Source of the DNA: Gracilariopsis chorda
Lineage: Eukaryota; Rhodophyta; Florideophyceae; Gracilariales; Gracilariaceae
NCBI GenBank assembly: GCA_003194525.1
Contig: NBIV01000386.1
Coordinates: 1-41,232, forward strand
Direction of reading: 5' to 3'
DNA: 41,232 nucleotides
In this document: positions 1 through 10,794 of the stretch, in pieces
Layout of the letters: each line of letters begins with the position of its first letter
Numbering within the stretch: position 1 is the first letter of the stretch
Notes under the pieces: generated by a model
The model's input: only the letters and a program-made list of their open reading frames with translations
What the model was told of the DNA's origin: nothing
Databases searched by the model: none
Position numbers and translations under genes: made by a program

Positions 1-3000
1 GGCTTCAACAAATACGTCTTTCAGATTTATTTGCTGTTTCCTGTTTCCGTATCCTGATTTCAACATCATTTTGAACAAGATTTGAACGGTGTCTTCATCG
101 TAGTTCTGTGTGTCTGTGGCTCTTTTTTCTTTGTTTTCTGATGTGTTCGCTATTGCCTCATTCGTTGGTGTATCTTGTTGTTCCTTTTGTGGGGAAGATA
201 GAGCCGATTGTAAAGCCTCATTTTCCAGTACAAACAATGCAGTGTTTGCCATTGCATTGGCTGAGATTTTGTCGGGACTTGCGCTCATTTCTCTAGAACA
301 GAGAATTGCACTGAAGTGTTAAGGAGGAGGACGAGAAGCGTAGTGTTTGAGCTTTACAAACAGGCTTGTATACCGCAGAACAGCCGCACTCTTTCTGTTT
401 CCCGCGAAAGGGAACTATCGTTTTCACTGTCGTTGCAGCGTTTCTACATTGGCGCCAAATTGTCCGCTCGGCTCAAAAATGGCTCGGGACCATTTCAGCT
501 GTTTTTCGTGTCCATTGTATTTCTTGGGTCTGTCCTAATGTAGAACGGGCCTTAAGTACGATTGAGTGACAATAAAACAAGAATACTACTACTGTAGTGT
601 GCCACACTTGTAGTTCTTACCCCTTGGCGGCACTGCCAGCCACGGCAAAACACGACACGTGTGAATCATGCCAACTATGAATAATATCCGTACGCTTGCC
701 ACGCGTCCATCTGTTCCAGATACCAAAGAAATTATCCACGAAGCTTCCAAAATACCAATTACAATTCATATCGAATTTCATCCAGTATTTCCGAGGGTCC
801 ACTTATACCTGAGTTGAAGCAATGCCACGTTGGTATTGATTCATACATGATCCACCTCGCATAGAGGGTATGGGCGAACGCATTGTCGAAAACGTCTCTT
901 TCCTTAGAACAGGAAACATTGCAACGAAAGTGAGTGATCTGCAGGCGGAAAAGGATATAAAGAATCCAACTTCTCAAGAGCGACACCGAACTCACTCCGG
1001 ATCAAAGCATAAAGCGGCAAATGAAAACTAACAAAATCGAAACCGATTTGTCATCTACGTTAATGAACTCAGAGAATCTCAACCAATAATACCCGGAGCG
1101 GGTACTTCCCAGTCTGGGCGTATAGGTCCTTCATCCTCCCGGCTGAGCCGGTTTCTTACGGCTCCATTGCCTCATTGTAACGCTCCAATAATCTTTCTGG
1201 TACAATCCTATCATGGTACTCTGGTTGTCATGAACCAACTGAGGTAGGTCCTCCGGGTAGCTCTTTAAGCATGGGATCCGTTACAGAATACTTCCATCTA
1301 TGCCCGCGCTCCTTGGTTTCATACACGTGCCAGGTTTTCTACCTGCCACTGATCCATTCCTATCACACGACACCGGTGGTCCCTGGTGGGCTTCCACTTG
1401 GAAGTGGTCACTTCACGCGATTGGGGGGACGCATTGCGTTTCAATCATAACCTTTTAAAGATAGACCTCCCTCTTGGAGAGAACCTGGATAAGGCCGAAA
1501 AGAAATGAGGCGACTTGCATTAAAAGGGCTCATGCATACTCCAAGTCAACATCTGCTTTCCAGTGAATACGACTTCGACGTAATCGAGTTATCGCACCTA
1601 TGGCGAAATACATATGGGGATAGCCTGGCCCACTTTGATACGGCAACACTTCGAAACCCCAACAAGGGTAACTATCGAGTCGATATGCTTTTTTGGCGAG
1701 ACCATCACCCCTGCAAAGTTTTGGTTCCTCTGACGTTCTGAAACGCAAGCGGCGTGCTCCGAGAGGATCTCGTTTGAACGCAAGGCGCGTTCCGGACATG
1801 GTTATTTGATTCAATACACCAATATCGAAACCGAAACGGTATCTCCGCAAACGTGCAGGGTCGCTTGGCATCGTTGCCACCGTGTTGGCGTCAGTCTGAG
1901 GTACCCAAGGGTGTTTTCCCTGGACATTTCTCCTGTTTAACTTATATAAATTTCTACATCATTGATGATCCGAGTCCAGTTATTGGTCACTTATTGCCGC
2001 CGATCGGAATACCTGCCGTAGCTGTTTTCCTTCTCTGGTAGCGTATGACGAATACCGTCTTTGGTTCATACACCAATGGTAAGGAACATCATCAAACAGC
2101 TCGATCTTTAAGTCCATTGGGATAGCCAAGACAACGTGGACGAAGTCTAATACATTTTGGATTTGATCGACCCGGTCAACTGGAATACAGTTCCGTGGAA
2201 TAACCGTGGTCAGGTTCAAGAAATTACTCGTGCTAAATGTCCCGGTCGCCAGCATACAACTGCTGGAGACTTCGTCTATTACCGCTCGTATTTGGGTGGC
2301 AACGGTGGTCCCGTGCTCATGCATTTTGAGCACCGCAGTCTTCTGCGGGCCATAAACAGCGGTTCATCTGACAGGATTTGTATTTCATGACGATTTACGA
2401 TCCTTTGGTCGCTTCGATGATCTGATGATGGACGAAGAGGCACGGAGGGTGGCGGCCTTTACCATGGACCGGTCATGGATACGGTTTTTGCGAAAAACGC
2501 CAGTGCGTCCAAACCAGCGGGTGCTCTCGAGGGCTGAGGTTTTGTAATCCAGATGAGTGAGCCGCAACCTCTAGCGGACGATCCACTTACGGTTTTAACG
2601 GACCCTCACGTCATCGCGTTGTGCGAGAACCTCCAAATCCTTGTTAATCCTAGTACTTCCGGATACGGTAGATTTTGGACAGCTCCTGGCTCTCGCACGC
2701 CGAACTATCCTCAGTCACCCAGTCAATTTTGTGTGCTGGCCTTAGTCTGGCAAACTTTTTACGCAGTATTCTGACCTTCACGTATCGTTGATAAGTCTTG
2801 CAATAGCACCTGCATTAATCCAAACTTGTGGTTTTTTGTACTTCCTTCTTCATGCTCTTCTGCATTCTTCACTTCATAGTGTTTCATCATCATGAAGGTT
2901 TTTCTTTAAACCGTTAGTCTGGTATCACTGTTAACTCGGTAGTAGTTTACTTGCTACAGTTCATCAACTTCTTTTTCCATCCATGAGATTGTTCTTCTTC

Positions 3001-3069
3001 TTCTTCTTTCTTCGAGCTTCCTCGCTTCGCGGTCACTTCATACCTTCGGAGATTGGGTACTGTTTCTAC
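1..3069. other. Region with no supportable gene; probable old repeat DNA
   Basis: No open frame here has both an ATG start and a recognisable motif. A minus-strand frame at 2333-1980 reads like a degraded retroelement polyprotein (a stretch RAVIDEVSS loosely recalls a retropepsin active site), but the match is too weak to call. A short TTC microsatellite lies at 2992-3008. Near 440-452 and 534-546 there is an imperfect inverted repeat (gtttctacattgg / cctaatgtagaac) that ends in GGGCC-TTAAG and resembles the MITE termini seen at 18 kb. The most likely content is decayed transposon sequence. Confidence 0.4.
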
Positions 3070-3500
3070 CTACTTGGGCTTTATCCACCGTTGCTGGTAT
3101 GGATGTCCGAGTCCTCTTCGGTGATATTGTAGGACTTTAGACCTAGATAGGTGTTCGATGGGTTCCATCTTGCTCTCTTCTGGAGGGTATCCATACAACG
3201 ATTTGGTATTTGAACAAACCTTGCGGGTCATATTCCTGTCGCACGATGCGTTCGATAACAAATTCTCGGGAATACGTGTCCGGTTTCACGTCTCCCATGA
3301 CTAATTACCGTAAAGGCGAACCTTGAGGGGTACCAAGGGATCGTTTCCAACTTTGATCGAGGGTATTCTGGTTCTCGGAGACAATGGACTTGGAATTTAC
3401 TTTCCGTAGGTCCATCGAATCGGTGGAACGGTAACTTACGTGATACGCGTTGTAGACAAATTAAAAGTGTGTCCAGATATAACTCGCTTTCCAGAGTCAT
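3070..3500 (-). pseudogene. Chromodomain fragment of a Ty3/gypsy integrase C-terminus
   Basis: Between about 3268 and 3136 the minus strand encodes a chromodomain split by a one-base shift. The first half reads VIERIVRQEYDPQGLFKYQIV and the second YGYPPEESKMEPIEHL. This follows the family pattern of a VERI start, a KYL/QV strand, an aromatic-GYPPEE turn and a WEP-like strand. Chromodomains at the integrase C-terminus mark chromoviruses and direct insertion to modified histones. One canonical Trp (in TWEP) is Met here. A preceding DGPTESKFQV stretch near 3420 may be the remnant of this copy's own GPY/F module, which would make it a second element rather than the tail of the one at 4.1-7.4 kb. 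Confidence 0.7.
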
Positions 3501-4113
3501 ACTTCTTCACATGAGACCCCCAGAGTCGTTAACCGGCGAACGATAGCGTCCAAGATTCGGATAGCACCTCACAGGTTCGGGATTACCGTTCGAAGAAGAT
3601 ACTCATGGGCCGCATTCCCTGCGCCTCGAGGCCGATCGACTGGCTACCTTGCTTGCACACTGGATCGTGATTGGTGACCGTCGCTTGTGCACGTTAACAA
3701 AGAGCCGGTGCCATTTTAAGTAAACCCTTGCCAATAGGTGCCACGGGTTGTCCTGTACACGGGTACGGTCTCCGTTACTTCTGCAACTCAGTGCTACGCG
3801 ACGCTGTAAGCGTGTTACGTCCAAATGGCTATACGGGCTGTACACCATGTGACGCACGTTGTGCGTGAGCTTCCCACACGCCGTGGCCCACGTCTCAACG
3901 TTCTCTCTCTTCAAGAATTCCACGAAAGCCTCGTTCTTCCCAGCGTTCTTCCCAGTGATCAAGGATTACAAGCACAAAAGCATGCTGTACATCCGATCAG
4001 GTTCGTTCTCCTCGTCAAGGTAACCCAGGTCAGGTTGGGCCTTCATCGGGGCGGTTCGCTACTAGTCTGAGGAGCAACGCCTTGCGTGCTATCGTTACTG
4101 CGAAAATCTGATT

Positions 4114-5640
4114 TCAGCAGGCGAGCCAGGGGGTCGGTGCTGCTACAGCGGTGTCGTCCATTTGAGTGCCTTCCCTAGTGGGGTTCTCGTTTAGCTTGCG
4201 TGGTCCCATGTCTACGTCTCGCACTATGCGATTAACGGTTTTGTGATAAGGAATAATTTTTCCTGGCGACGCCAGTAAATTGGCAGCGAGTGCACCTCCC
4301 TCTTCTTCATTAAGCAGAGCCGGGGGGTGGAGCAGGGTGGGTGGCGGGTTGACTCGAGTAGATTGAGCCAGGATATACGGGAACCTGTTCTGATGACAGA
4401 GATCCGTTTCCTTCGGTAAATCCGATAAACCATGATCCGGATGCGGTAGAATCGCTGGCCACCATGGAGAATGAACCGCGAGCGGGTCTTCTGAGTCCAG
4501 ATTACGGTGGGAGGTATGCCCGGTATCACGAGCTGGGTGAAGTTGAGGAGGTACAGTAACGCGATCGCGCGAAACCCGTTCGTGTTCGTCGTTAATGTCC
4601 AAGTCGACTGTGCATTTGGCAGTAGAAACCACGCGATATGGTCCGTCCACGAATTTATAAAGCTTATGACGATTTTCTTTTTCAGGATTATAATACCACT
4701 TACGAAGGAAAACGAAGTCATTTTTGTTAACTTGCGGTAGCGATTGACGGAGATTGCCGTCGAAAAATTACGCCTGTAGGCAAGTTGAGCTTTGTCGATA
4801 GCTTTCCAGGCAACCGTTATCATCATCTTTAACCATTCTCTTCAGTTATCCTTGCGCTACCGTGGTGAAAGGTACGCCGACAAAGTCGCTTGACCGTCGA
4901 TTGCCACCGGGGGTGGGATTCGCGACAGCACCAACTCAAAAAGTGAAATTGACGTATCCCGATGTATCTGGGTAGTGTAGCCATACGTAACCGCATCAGT
5001 ATACGGGTCCAAGTCCTTAGGATGATCTGCAAAATAGGATCATAATGCGTTAAGCATCGTACGATTAAATCGTTCCACTTTTCCATTACCCTGCGGGTGA
5101 TACGTAGTAACGAACATATTTCGAACATTAAGAATAAGATATACGTCTTGAAAAAATTTTGACGTAAACTAAAGACCGTTTTCTGATAGTAAATCGACGG
5201 GTGGACCGTAAAAGAATTCCCAATGGGTGACAAAGGCTTGTGCCACCGCTGTGGTGGTAATCAGTTTAAGCAGGACTGTCGTATATCTATGGCCACGAAT
5301 CCCAGGGGAGCGCATTTTAGAACAACATCAACTTCTCTGAGTACATCCGTAGTTTCACGTTGTTTTTAGCGCATTACGTATGAGAGTGGCAAAATGCATA
5401 ACAGGCCAACGCCTTGGCGGGCCAATGCTAATCTCTGCGGATAATCAGATATAAATTCCTACCCCCTGGGTGTGCTCCGAGTTGCACATAGTAAGGGAGT
5501 TAGAGAGCCCTTCTATATAACAAGTGGGCTACCACAATCTTTGGAGACGAATTAACGAACCTGACAAGGTATTCCTGATCGTTTGTCGAATGAGGTAAGT
5601 CATATCCTCCATTGAGGCGACTGCAAATCTGCATACATAA
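4114..5640 (-). pseudogene. Ty3/gypsy integrase relic (HHCC, core, GPY/F)
   Basis: Scattered minus-strand frames rebuild a retroelement integrase. An HHCC zinc-binding domain lies around 5480-5370 (HPGG..., then HWPA..., then CHSH..CA). The core domain carries a VDLLSENGL block near 5185 and then TTYHPQGNGKVERFNR near 5115-5070, which holds the third catalytic Glu. A GPY/F module lies near 4650-4560 (VDGPYRVVST...VSRDRV). The family's usual catalytic Asp in S-D-N-G is Glu here, and the Gln codon after it has become TAG. The core breaks again after the NAL that follows the ERFNR block. The enzyme would have joined retroelement cDNA to host DNA but cannot be active. Confidence 0.8.
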
Positions 5641-5966
5641 CGGGTCGCATTGTTACTCACAATGCCACTCTTCTGGAGTTACAAAACGTAAAAAAGCCTT
5701 TCTTCGAGTGGTCCAAAGTCTCAGAAGCGAGAATATTGTCACAAATATCCTCTGAACACTCCTTGGTTTTCCGTTCGTCGTTCGTAACCATGAACCACAG
5801 TATCTCGAGATCAACTACCAATTCTGCTTCTGCAGTGGTTTTCATGTTGGATAAAGAGTCTTCTAGCGTTTTAGGGGTTCCCTTTTTAATAAAGTATAAA
5901 GTACTTCAAAATCAAACTCGAAAGTCACAGGCGCCACTAAACGAGGCTTCCCGAAGATTTAGCCAT

Positions 5967-6206
5967 CTATAAGGGCCAATGGATGGAGAAATGGTCCTTG
6001 CGTACCATAAAATTGGTTCCTGTAAGATATGGTTGAAGAGTGGCAAGTGCCCAAACAACTGTGAGAAACTCGTTTTCCGAAACCAAGTAGTTACGTTCGT
6101 GGACGTTCAATGCCCGAGACAAATATCCGATTGGGAATGGATTACTGTCTTCAGTCACTTGAAATAGTCCAAACCCAACCTCTTTACCACAGGTATCAGT
6201 ATCCAA
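5967..6206 (-). pseudogene. Ty3/gypsy RNase H fragment
   Basis: This 79-codon frame reads as the RNase H domain of a retroelement polyprotein: DTDTCGKEVGFGLFQ at the first catalytic Asp, PIGYLSRALNVHERNY, then SENEFLTVVWALATLQPYL, and VRKDHFSI where the family usually has a TDH. The catalytic Asp of that last block is retained as KDH. It sits directly after the RT remnants and before the integrase, in the normal pol order. The frame is cut off at both ends by stops. Confidence 0.8.
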
Positions 6207-6253
6207 TTCCTAAGGTAAACCAAGACTTTGCAACGTTAATATTGGTGGGAACG

Positions 6254-7110
6254 TCACGAAGTTGATGAAAGCCATGAAAGACGATGATTCGGCGTTGCCA
6301 AAAGGTTCCAGTTTGACTGGTTTTTCCTCTTCAAAAGAACATAAAGATGTTTTGCAAGCTCAGCAAAAGGCAGGACAGACTGACGATAAATAATAAAAAG
6401 TCCGAGAAATGATCGAAGTTTCATTTGCGTAGTCGGATGTTCGGCGTTCTTCAGCAACTTAAGTATTAATTCGTCTTTTGAGATGTCCTGGACGGATTAT
6501 ATGTCCAAACAACCTAATCAAATCGGTCTGGAACCATCTCTTGAGTTTTACTGTAGTCCATTTAATATCTGCACAAGGATGACGCTTCTCAGATGGGTTC
6601 TGTGATCATCCAAGTTGTTGGAGAACATAATTACATCTTCGAGATACACCAAGCAAGTCGTCCATTTAAAACTGGCCAAAAAAGTATCTATGGCACATTG
6701 AAACATAGCCGGCGCATTGGTTAACCCGCAGGGAAATCTTGTGAAATGATATGGAGCTTGGTCACTTACAAATGCGGTTTGATCACGGTCCTCCTTTCGG
6801 ATAGGGACTTTTCCATTATCCCAAATGGATTCAACAGTGGTGAAAACAGTTGGACTCCCAATTGAGTTAATGTTCTCTGCAATTGGAGAAATCGGGTAAA
6901 CGTCTTTGCCGATAACTGTGTTAAGACGTAGGTAATCGATAAATATCTCCGCGATCCATCAAAATTCGGAACAAGAACAAGCAGTGAAGCCCAAGGAGAC
7001 TGAGCAGGTTCAATAGCGCTGACTCGTAACATCTTCTAAACTTGAGATTTTCCCTCTTCACGGGCTTTCGATCCAGCCCGATAGAGTTTCTGTGCAACTG
7101 GAAGATGTTT
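6254..7110 (-). pseudogene. Ty3/gypsy reverse transcriptase relic
   Basis: The N-terminal RT block is at 7032-6920 (SAIEPAQSPWASLLVLVPNF), preceded in another frame by a PYRAG-like KLYRAGSKAREEG. The catalytic box is near 6648-6620 and reads VYLEDVIMFS, so the first Asp of the usual YLDD is Glu. The thumb/connection at 6457-6300 reads PTTQMKLRSFLGL. At least three frame changes and several stops separate these pieces. It is a dead copy of a retroelement polymerase. Confidence 0.8.
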
Positions 7111-7420
7111 CAGTAATAAGTGCATACAGTGATCTTTTATTCCTATTTTTTCAAGGAAACCGCCCCATATGGGAGTAAGCGAAGCATATCCCGTAGTATC
7201 ACGCGGTGAGAGTTGGAAGCATGATCCTCAAGCTTCTCGAGCTGCTCTATAGGATACGCGTGTTCTGAAGCAGGTTGTAGCGCACGGTCTTCCGTAGTTC
7301 GGTCACTTCCGAAATCGAAATCTGAACTACGGTTAGCATTTACGGATTTCTTCCACTTTTTTGAGTCCTCACTCTCAGGATGGGAATCACTAGGATGTTT
7401 TTGTGCAATGTTACGCATCG

Positions 7421-9942
7421 CGGTGGAGAAAAATCCTAGAAATTCATTTCTGACTAATCACTGAGTGGTTATGCTAAGCGTTACTGCTAGAAACTTAAAC
7501 GGAACATCAAGATTGATCAAAATGACTCGGTTTGAAACTGAAAGGTGACATTGGTTTTATCGAGACAAAATCGTTTGAACAACATGACATTTTCTCTGTT
7601 TAAAAGCAAATGAGACCCATTTTTGAGACGTCAGTGGTACTGCAACTGAATGAGCGAAACCAAGCTCCCTCAAAACAACTATTCGTGCACTGAATGTCCT
7701 ACGTGGCCAGTAATGGCCATCAATTCTGCTTTGTTTCTCCTAGCGTGTTCCGATACCCACTTTTGGCTTCTGGACAATCGATACGGTAGAAATGTTTGCC
7801 ATTTTGATGTTTTACGCACGCCAGCAAATTGTTTGTACAAAACAATCAAAGAATTCAAAACTAAGAAATACTGGTGTCGATAGTTCATCGCATAAAATAA
7901 CGTCCAGTTGAACTATACAGATACTCAATGTTCTAACAAGAAAAACGTATGCCAAGGTTTTTAAAAGACTGTCGTTCGCTTCAGCGATATTTAGGCCTAG
8001 TCTACAGCAAATATGAATGCAAAGAGCTGGAAGTACTATTGGGAAGTGATATAGTTGGGGGCAGCCTCTGTATCTGAAACCAAAAACTAGCGAACTCTGT
8101 ACTGTTTGAACAAGCCAAGATCGACGTAAAATGTGTAGTTTCTCTTGGCAATGACCAGAGCTTTATCCAGAATATGTAAATTAAGAGAACGTATCCATGG
8201 ACGAGGAAAAACCGAGATGGTTACCCAGCTCACGTCGGTTGCAGCCATTTTCCTGGTGAGGATCCTGATAGCTAGGGAGCGAAACTGTACCACCTCGTTC
8301 GTCAACTTCGGCTCAGAGTACGCCCTTGCCGTTGGGGAGACTCCGGATTCTAGTTTTCTGAGGTATCAAAAGATTGTTTGTGTTTATTATTAACCTTTTT
8401 GTAAATTTCGCGAGTTAAAATATGGAACCGATGAATCATGCCCATTCGAGAGATTTGTATGTCAAAAAAGAAGAACAGCTCTTAAGAACACCATTTGTGA
8501 AGACCGAGCAATCATCAAATCTTGATATACCACTGGGATACTGCAGTCGTGCAAGTTAGTGCTGTTACAAAACCAAAAGTGGGAATGAAGTAAGGCTAAC
8601 CCTTAAACGCTCAAGCACGGCAGAATCAGGCTTTTGTTTGTCCAAATTAGTCAGCACTCAACGCCAGCAACAATTGCTAAGGAGAGAATTGAGTTGCCCA
8701 TATTGCGTTGATATTTTAGAGACTTTTGACAAGCTTCCAGTAGCAATTGCAGAAGACTTCTCGTCCATGCCACAGAGCCTGTGGTTTGCATACTGTGAAC
8801 AATACTGGCGGAAGGAGGAAGATCACATATAGCACATGTTTCGGTTTTGAGCAAGGAGAAATTGAGAACAATGAGTTGTTGCATACTGCATAACTATGCG
8901 TTAGTAGCGTAGTCAACACCAAATATTTGAACGAAAGCCCAGACTTTCAACCCGGGCATTCCTACATTGATAGCGATGAAGCATGAATATGGCCCTTCAA
9001 ACCGTTGCTCTTCTTCACGAGCGTAAAGCTTTTTTCAAAATCAAAGCTTGAGAACGATTTGAAAGGTCAGTTTGGTATCGTACAAAAAAAACTTGAAAGA
9101 AAGAACTTTATGAGAAATGTAAACTCTTAGGCTCTATCGATATCTAAGCTCTATGTGGCTAAATCAGCATGCGAGTGCGAGTGTGATTACCGATTTCGAG
9201 TTCAGAGTTTCGTCAACTCATGGAACGCCCCTAAGTGGTTCTTGGAGCGTGAAGTTATCGGTGTTATCTGATTCGAACAATTTTCAATAAAGTTTTTGTG
9301 ACATTACTAAAATAATTCTTCCAGAAAGATGACGATACTCATTGTCAGCGATTCGTCGCTAGCATATGTGTATGCCGTGTAGTGCGTGTCGGGAAAGAGT
9401 ACAACGGTACATCTGGCTCTTTCCCGCCCTCGCGTTTCAAGCCGCATCAACCAAAGCGTCCAGGTCAGACCTCCCTGCGTCACCACAATCCCGTCGGCAG
9501 TGATGCTAAACGTCTTCCACTCTGGGCTCCCTCTGTGGTTCCGAGCGCAGCGACGGGGTCACTATAGCAGTCGCCTACACGCCTTTGTATCGCTCACACT
9601 GTGTCGGCGTGCTCCGTTTCTACCATCTCAAGCGACTGAAGAGTTTATTCGTGTTGCTTATGTGTCTAGGTGCGGTTCACCGTCCTCACCGTTGTCATTA
9701 TCAATGGCCTGACGCATCATCGCTAGTGGGAAGCGCATCAGATGGAGTATGCAGTGCAGCTGCTGTCGCAGTCGAGCAACATATACTCTTCACAAGTTGT
9801 GTTCTCCTAAAGACATTTCCCGTACCTCCCGGAGGGCCGCCAAACTTCCTGATGTTGTATGGCAACCCTTTTACTATGGGCACGTCAAATATGATGTAAC
9901 TCACAGCCCTGGGACGCCGGTAGGGGTCAGTCGAGTAGAGCT
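7421..9942. other. Intergenic; nothing clear
   Basis: Apart from the possible gag zinc-knuckle trace near 7780-7825 (minus), I see no gene, RNA or repeat that I can support. Several frames of 60-108 codons exist, but they lack motifs, mostly lack ATG starts and overlap on both strands. One exact copy of the 10-mer GCTAACCCTT lies at 8595-8604. Confidence 0.4.
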
Positions 9943-10794
9943 TTATATAGCGCAATAATCATACACGGGAATCTCGGCTGCAGCCGCCTGAAACTCTACG
10001 TATTCCCTCAGCCGTTTCGGAAGCACAAGCCCCTTCACAATCGTTAACGTACGTAAACGCGGGAAGAGCACGATATCATCATACGAAAGCCCGTGCGGGC
10101 TGCAATGCTCCGGCGAGTAGATCATTTCTGCAAGCTCGTCCAGACGCTCCTGCACCTGCGTGATGTACTCAGTAGACCGATCAAAATTGTCTTCGTAGTC
10201 GCCTGGATCGCTGAGCGGGTGGTTGCGAATATACGTTTCCCTAGCCTCTTGGAAGACAAACTCCGGTAGCGGCGCACGGGAGAAACGGACGCGAGACAGC
10301 CTTCTCATGGGCATCGCCAGCTCGTCCATCCATTTCGCGATGTCGTCCCTCGGCGTCGCCGACTTGAGCAGCCCAGGCGCCCCGAAGCGCGGATCATTGT
10401 CAACATGCTTGCAAATATCGAGGCTTTCGGGCTGTGCGGGACCGCCGGTACCTTGCGGCTGGAAGATGGGAACGACCTTGCGACCGACGAGCGCGGTGGG
10501 GGTGGTCACATCGTCGTTTGCGAGGAACACTAGGTTGTACTTGATATTCTTGAGGCCAAGAAGGTGACGAACGCGGACGCAAAAGGGACAGTGATCGTAC
10601 ACGTAGAGGGTTGGGAGGGGAGAGAGGACAACGCGAGGAGGGAGTGAGGGGGTTGGCATTGTGGAGGGAGTTGCAGCTGAGCAGAACGGCGTGGGACGCT
10701 GCACGCTGCGCGAAGACGGTCGGCAGGGAGCGATGGAACAAGGGCGGAAGCCGCGGCTGAGGCGCGTTAGAGCGGGAGTGGAGACGAAGGCCAT
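9943..10794 (-). CDS. grxB: Glutaredoxin 2 (GrxB-like), probably organelle-targeted
   Basis: This 283-residue single-exon protein matches the GrxB/Grx2 family, a GST-fold glutaredoxin that reduces disulfides and mixed disulfides with glutathione. The thioredoxin-like domain begins near residue 62 (LYVYDHCPFCVRVRHLLG) with a dithiol CPFC at 69-72. The cis-Pro motif VVPI is at 107-110 (Pro109) and the glutathione-site PESLDI at 122-127. The all-alpha C-terminal half contains LSYDDIVLFPRLRTLTIVKG (236-255), highly typical of GrxB. E. coli Grx2 is about 215 residues. The extra ~60 N-terminal residues are rich in Ser, Arg and Pro with almost no acids, which fits a plastid or mitochondrial transit peptide. 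The start is the ATG at 10794, and a further Met at residue 46 could give a cytosolic form. No intron is seen. Confidence 0.92.
   Translation of the reverse strand: MAFVSTPALTRLSRGFRPCSIAPCRPSSRSVQRPTPFCSAATPSTMPTPSLPPRVVLSPLPTLYVYDHCPFCVRVRHLLGLKNIKYNLVFLANDDVTTPTALVGRKVVPIFQPQGTGGPAQPESLDICKHVDNDPRFGAPGLLKSATPRDDIAKWMDELAMPMRRLSRVRFSRAPLPEFVFQEARETYIRNHPLSDPGDYEDNFDRSTEYITQVQERLDELAEMIYSPEHCSPHGLSYDDIVLFPRLRTLTIVKGLVLPKRLREYVEFQAAAAEIPVYDYCAI

Larger units (their letters stand above)
3070..7420 (-). mobile_element. Decayed Ty3/gypsy-type LTR retrotransposon(s), pol order RT-RNaseH-IN-chromodomain
   Basis: Reading down the minus strand, pieces occur in the order expected of Ty3/gypsy pol: an RT N-terminal block, the RT active site, the RT thumb/connection, RNase H, the integrase HHCC site, the integrase core, the GPY/F module and finally a chromodomain. 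The frames are broken many times by stops and indels, so no protein can be made. The chromodomain lies about 1.3 kb past the GPY/F module, much farther than in ordinary chromoviruses. Two overlapping or nested copies are therefore possible. I could not identify LTRs. A trace of a gag zinc knuckle (reading GKHFYRIDC in one frame) may lie near 7780-7825. Confidence 0.8.

Noticed and set aside
1980..2333. Minus-strand frame resembling a retroelement protease region
   Set aside because: Only a short, imperfect VID-like stretch is present, and no neighbouring polymerase motifs could be found in any frame.
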